64,000 nt of DNA, taken from the NCBI GenBank assembly GCA_963819115.1, contig CAWFUR010000011.1, positions 2,135,337 to 2,199,336 on the forward strand. Reading direction: 5' to 3'. The notes beneath the pieces are model-generated. The model saw only the letters and a program-made list of their open reading frames with translations. It did no database searches and was not told the origin of the DNA. The stretch's first letter is position 1. Each line of letters opens with the position of its first letter. Shown piece after piece: positions 45,559 through 53,138 of this stretch. The stretch is from JACVRW01 sp963819115. GTDB taxonomy: Bacteria > Actinomycetota > Thermoleophilia > Solirubrobacterales > Thermoleophilaceae. A program made the position numbers and the translations under genes.

Positions 45559-47337
45559 CTGCCGCCCGTCGCGGCGCAGACGGAGCCGGCACCCGGCCCG
45601 CAGGCCGGTGAGGGTGGGCCCGCACTTGCCGACCGCTGGCCGATGCTGGTGCTGGCCGCCGCGATGCTCGTGGCGGCGGCCGCGATCCTCCACCTGACGC
45701 GCGGTTTCACCTTCTACTACGACGAGTGGAACTTCGTGGTGAACCGGCAGGACTCCACGTCCGACTCGTTCTTCGGGCCGCACAACGAGCACATGGTCCT
45801 GGTGCCGGTCCTGATCTTCAAGGCGCTGTGGGCCGTGGGCGGCCTCAACGAGTACTGGACCTTCCGCGTGGTCGTGGTGGCCCTCCACCTGCTGGTGGCC
45901 GGTCTCCTCTACGCGCTCGCGCGCCGCCGCGTCGGGCCCGTGCTCGCCCTGGCCCCGGCGCTCATCCTGCTGTTCCTGGGCACGGCCTGGGAGATCATCC
46001 TGTGGCCGTTCGAGATCCAGTTCCTGATCCCGGCGGCGGCGGGGCTCGGCGTGCTCATGGCCATCGAGCGCGAAGACCGGACCGGGGACCTGGTGGCCTG
46101 CGGGCTGCTGATCCTCTCCTTCGCGAGCGGCAGCCTCGGAGTGCCGGTCGCACTGGGCGCGGCTGTGGAGATCCTGTTCGGGCCGCGCCGGTTCACCCGG
46201 CTCCTGCTGGTGGTGGTCCCCCCGGCCGCGCTCTACGCGATCTGGCTCCACGAGTACAACCCCTACCGCCACCAGTTCGGGAGCATCGGATCGATTCCCA
46301 AGTTCGCCACCGAGCAGCTGGCCGCGGCGCTCGCGGGGATCGCCGGCTTCCGGTACGGATCGGTGCGGACGCCGGCACTCATCGTGGCCATCGCCTTCAT
46401 CGTGCTCCTGGTCGTTCACCTCGTGCGGCATCGCGACGGCCGGCCGCGCCTGGTGGCCCTGATCGTGATGTCGCTCGCCTACTGGGGGGCCCTGGCCCTG
46501 TACCGCCCCTGGGTGCTGAACCAGCAGCCCAGCCGCTTCCTGTATGCGGGCGGGGCGTTCGTGCTCCTGATGGCCGTGGAGCTCGCCCGGAACGTCCGGT
46601 TCGACCGCCGCGCCCTGGCCGTGGTGGGCGCGCTGGTGGTCCTCTCGGTGGCCTCGAACGCCGACGACCTGCGCAACGGCGCGCACACGCTCAGGCAGTA
46701 CTCCGACTTCGTCCAGCCGGGCCTCGGCGCGCTCGACCTGGCCCGGGGCACGGTGGCCCCGGACTTCCGGCCCGAGCCCACCAGGGCGCCCGACATCGTG
46801 GCCGGCAAGTACTTCGAGGCGGTGGACCGGTTCGGCTCCTCCCCGGGCGACACGCCCGCGGAGCTCGCGACCCGGACCGAGCCCGCGCGAGAGGCGGCGG
46901 ACATCGTGCTCGTGTCCGCGCTCCGGTTGGCCATGCGCCCGGGGGCACCCGGCCCCGGCCCCGCGCCCAAGGTCACGCTGGCCGACCGCGGCACCTCGAG
47001 CATCCAGGGCCCGTGTGTGAGCTTCCGCCCGTCGGGCGGACAGGGGGCGCTGGAGCTCGACCTGCCCCCCGGAGGCGTCACGGTCACGGCCGCCGCGGGG
47101 CCCCCGGTCCAGCTGTTCCTCAGGCGCTTCGGCGACGGCTACGTGCCGAACGGCGCCGCTCCGGCCGAGGCGGAGTTCGTGAGCCGGGAGGCCTTCGGGC
47201 GCGGCCTGCTGCGGGCCCAGGTCTTCCTGGCCCCACCGAGCCGCACCTCGGTCCTCGCGATCCCGCCCGACCGGGCGCCCCAGCCGTGGCGCGCCCGGCT
47301 GGCGGCGACGCAGCCGGTCCGGGTCTGCGGCCGCTGA
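45559..47337 (+). CDS. Polytopic membrane protein, family D copy 2
   Basis: 592 residues from CTG 45559, exactly the length of the paralog at 34740. FYYDEWNFVVNRQ, GPHNEHMVLVPVLIFKAL and WEIILWPFEIQF match it, as does the Cys-bounded outer end (GPCVSFRP to VRVCGR, with LFLRRFGDGY and IPPDRAPQPW). The start codon is decided by GAGGAGG at 45547-45553, 5 bases before the CTG; the first ATG (45643) is at TM1 with no ribosome binding site. No ATG, GTG or TTG fits between. The DE pair in the first loop suggests a GT-C transferase (inference). Confidence 0.87.
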   Translation: MPPVAAQTEPAPGPQAGEGGPALADRWPMLVLAAAMLVAAAAILHLTRGFTFYYDEWNFVVNRQDSTSDSFFGPHNEHMVLVPVLIFKALWAVGGLNEYWTFRVVVVALHLLVAGLLYALARRRVGPVLALAPALILLFLGTAWEIILWPFEIQFLIPAAAGLGVLMAIEREDRTGDLVACGLLILSFASGSLGVPVALGAAVEILFGPRRFTRLLLVVVPPAALYAIWLHEYNPYRHQFGSIGSIPKFATEQLAAALAGIAGFRYGSVRTPALIVAIAFIVLLVVHLVRHRDGRPRLVALIVMSLAYWGALALYRPWVLNQQPSRFLYAGGAFVLLMAVELARNVRFDRRALAVVGALVVLSVASNADDLRNGAHTLRQYSDFVQPGLGALDLARGTVAPDFRPEPTRAPDIVAGKYFEAVDRFGSSPGDTPAELATRTEPAREAADIVLVSALRLAMRPGAPGPGPAPKVTLADRGTSSIQGPCVSFRPSGGQGALELDLPPGGVTVTAAAGPPVQLFLRRFGDGYVPNGAAPAEAEFVSREAFGRGLLRAQVFLAPPSRTSVLAIPPDRAPQPWRARLAATQPVRVCGR

Positions 47338-48872
47338 CTGCGGGGGCAATCGGCAACTTGGCGCTCATTCAACGTCTTCGCCGGACCGTTCCCGATCGAT
47401 GGGGTGTACCCGCTCTCCTGGCCGGGCTGACGCTCGTCGCCCTCGCGCTCCGGCTCCCGCGGATGGATGACAGCCTTGGCGGTGACGAGCTGTTCGCCTT
47501 CTCCGAGATCAACGGGCACGGCCTGTCCGGCGTGGTGCAGGCCGTGCAGGACAGCATCGAGGTCACTCCGCCGCTCTTCTTCATCTTCGCGTGGTTGTGC
47601 ATGAAGTTCGGAGACCCGAGCATCTCCATCCGGGTTCCCTCGCTGGTCCTGGGCGTCGGTCTCGTCCCGGTCACCTACCTCCTGGGCGCGCGTACGGTCG
47701 GGAGGGCGCCGGGCCTGCTCGCGGCGGCGCTGGTGGCCATATCGCCGTTCGCCATCAGATTCTCGACCCAGGGGCGCCCGTACGCGGCGCTGATGTTCTT
47801 CGTCGCCCTCTCCACCCTTACCCTGCTGATCGCAATCGACCGCGGAGGTTGGCGCTGGTGGGCCCTCTACGCCGTGGCAACCGCGGCGGTCCTGTACACG
47901 CACTACACGGGGGTGTTCGCCCTCGGCGTACAGACGGTGTGGGCCGCCTGGCGATATCCGCAATTGCTTCGGCCGCTCGCCGCGGCCACGGCCGGCGCGG
48001 GGGTGCTGTTCTTGCCCTGGCTGCCACAGGTCGGGTCCAAGGGCCAGTTGGACAACCCCTTCTACGGTGAGCTGACCGTCACCAACATCGGCCGCACGCT
48101 TGCCGAGGTCTTTCCCGGATATCCGCAACGTTCTCCTTCGGCCGGCCGGTTGGCGGGCCTCAAGCCGCTGGTACTCATATCGCTGGCCCTGCTCGCGAGC
48201 CTGGTGGCCCTCCTGTCTCGAGAGCGCGGCAGCAGGTCCACCACCGGCGGGCGCTCGAGGCCCCTGCTGCTCGCCGGACTCGTGGCCGCCGCCCCGGTGG
48301 GGATGTTCGGCTTCTCGCTGATCAGCGGTCACAACGTGGTTCAGGGGCGCTACCTCAGCGCCTCGTTCCCCGCCCTGACGCTGCTGATCGCGGGCCTGAT
48401 CTGCGCGATGCGCCCGCGGGTGGCCGCCGTGGTCGCCGCGGTGGTGCTGGTGGGCATGGCGGCCGGGACGGTGAAGATCCTCTCTTCCGACCTGAGGGCG
48501 GCCGAGTACCGCAAGCCGGCTAGGTACGTGGACGCGCATGCCCGTCCCGGGGACGTCGTGGTCCAGAAGATGCGCAAGGCGGGCCCGTTGTCCACAGCGC
48601 TCACCGTGCACTTCCGGCGTCCTCATCGCGTGGTGACGGTCGATGGAGTGAGGCAGGTGCCCGGAGGCTACGAGGGGACGGTGTCCCCGGACGTCTGGAG
48701 GCGGGTAGCCGCGGGCCACCAGGTCTTCGTCATCGGGTCGGAGGCCCCACCCCTGTTCGTGCTGCCCCGTCCGCCGCGCAGGTGGGCGCCGAGTGTCCGG
48801 TTGCTCCTGCGGCGCACGTACACCGGGGTCACGCGCACCTCTCTCTACGTCTACGGGCCACGGTCGGAGTGA
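47334..48872 (+). CDS. GT39-like membrane glycosyltransferase, family C copy 4
   Basis: 512 residues from CTG 47334, which forms CTGA with the upstream stop; a TTG at 47358 (GGGGG about 11 bases upstream) is the alternative. GGDELFAFSE (Asp51-Glu52), VTPPLFFIFAWLCMKFGDP, RVPSLVLGVGLVPVTYLLG, SPFAIRFSTQGRPYAAL (Gln-Gly replaces the usual Glu-Ala), LYTHYTGVFALGVQTVW and FLPWLPQV follow the family C order. The outer end is short (SLYVYGPRSE). It is coupled to the YfhO-like gene by GTGA. Confidence 0.88.
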   Translation: MTAGAIGNLALIQRLRRTVPDRWGVPALLAGLTLVALALRLPRMDDSLGGDELFAFSEINGHGLSGVVQAVQDSIEVTPPLFFIFAWLCMKFGDPSISIRVPSLVLGVGLVPVTYLLGARTVGRAPGLLAAALVAISPFAIRFSTQGRPYAALMFFVALSTLTLLIAIDRGGWRWWALYAVATAAVLYTHYTGVFALGVQTVWAAWRYPQLLRPLAAATAGAGVLFLPWLPQVGSKGQLDNPFYGELTVTNIGRTLAEVFPGYPQRSPSAGRLAGLKPLVLISLALLASLVALLSRERGSRSTTGGRSRPLLLAGLVAAAPVGMFGFSLISGHNVVQGRYLSASFPALTLLIAGLICAMRPRVAAVVAAVVLVGMAAGTVKILSSDLRAAEYRKPARYVDAHARPGDVVVQKMRKAGPLSTALTVHFRRPHRVVTVDGVRQVPGGYEGTVSPDVWRRVAAGHQVFVIGSEAPPLFVLPRPPRRWAPSVRLLLRRTYTGVTRTSLYVYGPRSE

Positions 48873-51253
48873 GCCGGCGGCTGGCCGCCATCGGTGGCTT
48901 CTGCCGGCGCCACGAGCATCTCTCGGCGGCGGCCCTCATCGCCGTTCTCGTGCTCGTCCTGCTGTGGCCGGCGCTCGTGGGCGGCGGTCTCCTGGCACCC
49001 CTTTCCACCCTCTACACCTGGTTTCCATGGCGTGCCTATCGCCCGCCGGACATCTCGGCGTTCGACAACTCCACGTTGAGCGACGTCCCGCTCGCCTTCT
49101 ACCCATGGGAGGTGTTCGCCCGGCACGCCATACACCACGGCGTGTTCCCGACATGGAACCCCTACGTCCTGGCCGGCGCGCCCTTCTTCTCGAACGCGCA
49201 GGCGGCGCTGCTCAGCCCGTTCAACGCACCGCTGTGGATCCTGCCCCTGAGACTGGGCCTCGCCCTCATGGCCGCCGTGAAGCTGTGGCTCGCCGGCTTC
49301 GGGACCTACCTGCTGGTCCGCGAGCTGCGCCTGAGCTTCTGGCCCGCCATGGTCGCGGGAGTCAGCTTCTGTCTGTGCGCCTTCAACGTCGTCTGGCTGA
49401 CTCACGGAGTGCACGTCGCCGTGGCCGCGATGCTGCCGTGGGCGATCCTGGCCATCGAGCGCATCCTCCGCTCCGGCCGGCGCGCGGACGCGGTCGGGCT
49501 CGCCGTCGTGATCGCCATCGCGCTCGCCTCGGGTCACCCGGGCACCCAGGTTCACCTGCTCGGCGCGAGCGTCGTGTACGCGCTCGTGAGAGGCCTTCCG
49601 CTTCCGGACCTTCCCGCTCGGCAGCGCCTGCGCCGGCTGGCCCTGGTGGGAGGTGGGATGGCCCTCGGCGCGCTGCTCAGCGCGGTTGTGATCGTCCCGA
49701 TCCTGCTTGGCGCATCCGATACGGCCGGCGAGGTCGCGAGACACGGAGGAGGCGGCACGCTGCCGCTCTCGTCGGCGCGGACGGCGCTGTTCCCCGACTG
49801 GTGGGGGCGGCCCAGCGGGGTCGCCACGGGCGGACCCATCAACTTCAACGAACGCACCTTCTACGCCGGAGCGGTGGCCCTCCTGCTCGCGGTCGTGGCG
49901 CTCGTCAGCCAGGGCGGGTGGCGCCGCAAGTCGCCGTTCGTGGTGCTCGCCGGCCTTGGGCTCGCCGTGCCGCTGGGCGCACCCGTCATCCACTGGGCGG
50001 TGGTTCACCTGCCCCTGTTCAGCTCGATCTACAACTCGCGGATGCTGCTGCTGTTCGACCTCGGCGTGGCCGTGCTGGCGGCATTCGGCATGCAGGCGCT
50101 GATCGACCGGCCTCGGGAGCGCCGCCGTGCCTGGATCGTGGTCTCAGCGGCGCTCGCCGCGGGGGCGATTGCCGCGGCGTCATTGCGTCCGAGCCTGTCC
50201 GATCTCGGATCGACGCTCCGGCACTTCGCCGCCGGAACGTCGTACACGGAGCCGCGAATCATCGCCCTCACGAGCGTCGGCTGGTGGTCGCTGTTCGCCA
50301 TCGGAACGGGCGTTGCGCTGCTCGCGCTCACGAGGATGCGCCGGACGTGGGTGATCGCCGCCGCAATCGTCGTGCTCGCCGGCGCCGACATGCTGCACTT
50401 TGCCCACGGCTACCAGCCGATCGGCCCTCCGTCGAAGGTGATCCCCCCGACGACGCCCGCCGAGGCATTTTTGAAGCGGCACGCCGGCGACGGTCGCGTG
50501 GTGGGCGTCGGCTTCACGCTCGCCAACAACTGGACCATGGTGGACGGCCTTCGCGACGTGCGCGGCCACGATCCGCCCGAACCCGGTCTGCGCTACTTCC
50601 GGTTGTGGCGCCTGGCCAATCCGTTCCAGCCCTCCCAGGCCACGCTCACCCTGCCCGACGCGCTCGACGCGAGGGGAATGCGCGTCATGAGCGTTCTGGG
50701 GGTGCGGTGGATCGTGACCCCGCCCTCCGCGGCGCGGCCCATGGGGCCAGGCCTGTCCACCGCCTACCGGGGGAAGGATGCGGTGATCTACGCGAACGCG
50801 CGCGCGGCGCCGCGCGCCATGGTTCCGCGCCAGGTCCTCTCGGTGACCGGCGAGGCCGCCGTGCTCGCCGCGCTGGCGTCCCCGGGATTCGACCCGCGCA
50901 CCATGGCCGTCGTGGAAGGCGGGAGCCCCGCGGGTCGAGGGTCGGTCCGCATCGTCGAGGACGAGAACGCGCGGGTCAGGCTACGGGCGGCGCTCCGCGA
51001 GCCCGGCCTCGTCGTTCTCAATGACTCCTGGGCGAAGGGATGGAGCGTCCGTGTGGACGGCCGTCCCGCCACCGCGCTGCGCGTGAACTCCGTGATGCGC
51101 GGGGTCCGGGTTCCCGCCGGGGCCCACGAGATCGAATGGGACTATCGGGTGCCCGGTTTGCGTCTTGGGCTGGCCGGCACCTCCCTCGGCGCGCTGGCCC
51201 TGCTCGGCTGGCTCGCGGTCGCCGCGCTCCGCCGTAGGAGATCAACGGCCTAG
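48869..51253 (+). CDS. YfhO-like membrane protein, copy 2 (intact)
   Basis: 794 residues with about a dozen helices. STLYTWFPW and WNPYVLAGAPFFSN sit in the first outer loop, FLAGFGTYL-type sequence (WLAGFGTYLLVRE) follows, then LASGHPGTQVHLLG. The outer C-terminal domain ends SWAKGWSVRVDGRP, NSVMRGVRVPAGAHEIEWDY and a final helix plus RRRR, the standard YfhO/GtcA-associated layout. YfhO in Bacillus is needed for glycosylation of lipoteichoic acid, so a sugar-adding role outside the membrane is likely by family. GTG overlaps the family C stop. The stop shares CTAG with the convergent gene. It is the intact counterpart of the broken gene at 20744. Confidence 0.9.
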   Translation: MSRRLAAIGGFCRRHEHLSAAALIAVLVLVLLWPALVGGGLLAPLSTLYTWFPWRAYRPPDISAFDNSTLSDVPLAFYPWEVFARHAIHHGVFPTWNPYVLAGAPFFSNAQAALLSPFNAPLWILPLRLGLALMAAVKLWLAGFGTYLLVRELRLSFWPAMVAGVSFCLCAFNVVWLTHGVHVAVAAMLPWAILAIERILRSGRRADAVGLAVVIAIALASGHPGTQVHLLGASVVYALVRGLPLPDLPARQRLRRLALVGGGMALGALLSAVVIVPILLGASDTAGEVARHGGGGTLPLSSARTALFPDWWGRPSGVATGGPINFNERTFYAGAVALLLAVVALVSQGGWRRKSPFVVLAGLGLAVPLGAPVIHWAVVHLPLFSSIYNSRMLLLFDLGVAVLAAFGMQALIDRPRERRRAWIVVSAALAAGAIAAASLRPSLSDLGSTLRHFAAGTSYTEPRIIALTSVGWWSLFAIGTGVALLALTRMRRTWVIAAAIVVLAGADMLHFAHGYQPIGPPSKVIPPTTPAEAFLKRHAGDGRVVGVGFTLANNWTMVDGLRDVRGHDPPEPGLRYFRLWRLANPFQPSQATLTLPDALDARGMRVMSVLGVRWIVTPPSAARPMGPGLSTAYRGKDAVIYANARAAPRAMVPRQVLSVTGEAAVLAALASPGFDPRTMAVVEGGSPAGRGSVRIVEDENARVRLRAALREPGLVVLNDSWAKGWSVRVDGRPATALRVNSVMRGVRVPAGAHEIEWDYRVPGLRLGLAGTSLGALALLGWLAVAALRRRRSTA
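51250..51253. other. Shared palindromic CTAG stop of convergent genes
   Basis: The YfhO-like plus gene stops with TAG 51251-51253 and the family C minus gene with TAG 51252-51250, using the same CTAG. Confidence 0.8.
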
Positions 51254-53097
51254 CCCTCGAGGCAGCTCCCGACGCGGGCGCGGGCGGCCTGCGGCGGCGG
51301 GGATGTGTACCCGACGACGACGGCACCGGCGATCTCCGCCTGGCCTCCGGAGGCCTTCAGGAACCGGGCGATGTCGCCCAGCGCCCCCGAGGCGGCCTCG
51401 GCAGTGGGATAGACGAACAGAAGCGATCGCGTGCCCGCACCGATGGGCACCTCGAGCGCGATCGAGCCCGTGGGCGAGGTCTCCGCGCGCCGGGGGGCGA
51501 AGCCCGCGCCGCGCAGGCATGCCGACAGCCCGGCGGCCTTGCGGCGAAGCGCGGTGGCCGCCCGGCGGGCGCGGGCGAGCCCGGTGACGGTGAATCCAGT
51601 GGCGGGGTTGGCGGGCGAGTACACGCGCACGGTCAGCGGCAGCGACCCGGGGAAGCTGCGGGTCTCGGTCACCCGCGCCCCGAGGCTCTTCGGCGGCGCC
51701 GGAAGGGGATCCGGGCCCACCAGCAGGAAGCGGGAGCGGCGGGCCGTGGCCGAGTAGGCGCCCACCGTGTCGGCGGCCTGGAAGATCGAGTACACGTCGT
51801 GGGGACGCTCGAAGTTCACGTCGAGGCTCTGCTGGCGCCCGTGGCTGATCACCTGGGAGCGGGTGGCGCCCAGGGTGAGGTCGGACTGCACCACGGCGTC
51901 GCCCGGGCGTGCGGTGCGGTCGATGAAGTGCGCCGCCCCCTTGTAGTCCGGCCGCCGGTGGACATCCTCCAGGCCGGCCACGGCCCCCACTGCCATGCAG
52001 GCCACCGCGACGGTGGTGAGCGCGAGCGACAGGACTCGGCCCGGCCAGGTCAGCGCCGCGCCGGCGAGCAGCGCCACGAAGGGCAGGGCAGCGCTGAGGT
52101 AGCGGGCGATGAAGAGCTCGGGGCCGAGGGCGCTGTAGAGCAGGAACCCCAGGACCGGCGCCATCGCCAGCGCGCCCACGAGCACCAGGCGGCGGTTGAG
52201 GCGCGGCGGCCCCCCGGCGCGCGTGAGGGCGCTGCGGGCCCCGGCCACGAGCGCCACGGCCAGCGCCAGGCCCAGCACTGCCACCACACCCCTCCCCGGC
52301 AGCTCGGAGACCACGAAGCTCGGATGCCCGGGGAAAAGCCGCAGCAGCTCACGCTCGACGCCGGCCGCGTTCAGCGGCGCGTAGAACGCGAGGATCGAGA
52401 TGCTGTTCCCCTTCTGGCCGAGGAACGCGATCACCCACGGCAGGTAGCCCACGGCGATCGCGGCTCCAGCGATCACCAGCGGGCGCCAGCGGTCGCGATG
52501 CGCCCACAGAACCCAGAGGCCCTGGGCCACGAGCACGAAGAGCCCGAAGTAGTGCGCGTAGAGCACGAGGCAGCCGCTCACGGCGTAGGCGACCCACCAG
52601 GCGGTGCGTCCGGTATCGAGGGCCATCAGGAGCGCCAGCGTGCACAGGACCACGAAGAACGTGAGAGTCGCGTAGGGGCGCGCCTCGGTGGAGTAGAAGA
52701 TCGCGAACGGGCTCAGTGCGAGCAGCGCCGCGGCCACCACGCCGGCGCGGCCGCTCACCGTCCGCCTCCCCACCAGGTACACGAGCGGGACGGTGGCCGT
52801 GCCGAGCACCAGCGACGGAAGCCTGATCGTCACCGTGGGATCGCCGAGCTTCATCGACAGCCAGGCGAGCACGAAGAAGAGCGGCGGGCTGTTCTCGCCG
52901 CCCTGGCGCACCGCGTCGATCACCCCGCTGAGGCTCCGGCCGTGCACCTCCGCGTAGGCGTACATCTCGTCACCCACGAGGCTCTCGCCCACGTGCGGCA
53001 GCCGGAGGGCGAGCGCGATCAGGGCCAGGCCGGCCACGGCCAGGACCTCGGCACCCAGAGCCCGGCCGTCCGCCGCCTCCAAGCTCTCGGCCGGCAT
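51250..53097 (-). CDS. GT39-like membrane glycosyltransferase, family C copy 5, with Cys-flanked C-terminal domain
   Basis: 615 residues. VGDEMYAYAE (Asp43-Glu44), NSPPLFFVLAWLSMKLGDP, RLPSLVLGTATVPLVYLVG, SPFAIFYSTEARPYATL, LYAHYFGLFVLVAQGLW and YLPWVIAF are the family C series. After the helices and a short outer part, the last ~90 residues (from SACLRGAGFAPRR through FLKASGG to GSCLEG) form the same small domain that ends the ArnT-like protein at 2025-3857. ATG at 53097 is chosen since TACCTTCG lies 7 bases upstream; no ribosome binding site. The upstream in-frame start would cross that box. Confidence 0.9.
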   Translation of the reverse strand: MPAESLEAADGRALGAEVLAVAGLALIALALRLPHVGESLVGDEMYAYAEVHGRSLSGVIDAVRQGGENSPPLFFVLAWLSMKLGDPTVTIRLPSLVLGTATVPLVYLVGRRTVSGRAGVVAAALLALSPFAIFYSTEARPYATLTFFVVLCTLALLMALDTGRTAWWVAYAVSGCLVLYAHYFGLFVLVAQGLWVLWAHRDRWRPLVIAGAAIAVGYLPWVIAFLGQKGNSISILAFYAPLNAAGVERELLRLFPGHPSFVVSELPGRGVVAVLGLALAVALVAGARSALTRAGGPPRLNRRLVLVGALAMAPVLGFLLYSALGPELFIARYLSAALPFVALLAGAALTWPGRVLSLALTTVAVACMAVGAVAGLEDVHRRPDYKGAAHFIDRTARPGDAVVQSDLTLGATRSQVISHGRQQSLDVNFERPHDVYSIFQAADTVGAYSATARRSRFLLVGPDPLPAPPKSLGARVTETRSFPGSLPLTVRVYSPANPATGFTVTGLARARRAATALRRKAAGLSACLRGAGFAPRRAETSPTGSIALEVPIGAGTRSLLFVYPTAEAASGALGDIARFLKASGGQAEIAGAVVVGYTSPPPQAARARVGSCLEG

Positions 53098-53104
53098 GGA
53101 TTCG

Positions 53105-53110
53105 AAGGTA
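53105..53110 (-). promoter_or_regulatory. Likely -10 box TACCTT(CG), leaderless family C gene
   Basis: TACCTT followed by CG on the minus strand, 7 bases before the ATG at 53097, in a 41-base gap between two same-strand genes. It decides the start. Confidence 0.5.
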
Positions 53111-53138
53111 CCTGACGCCGCCACGCCGGGCGGCGGGC

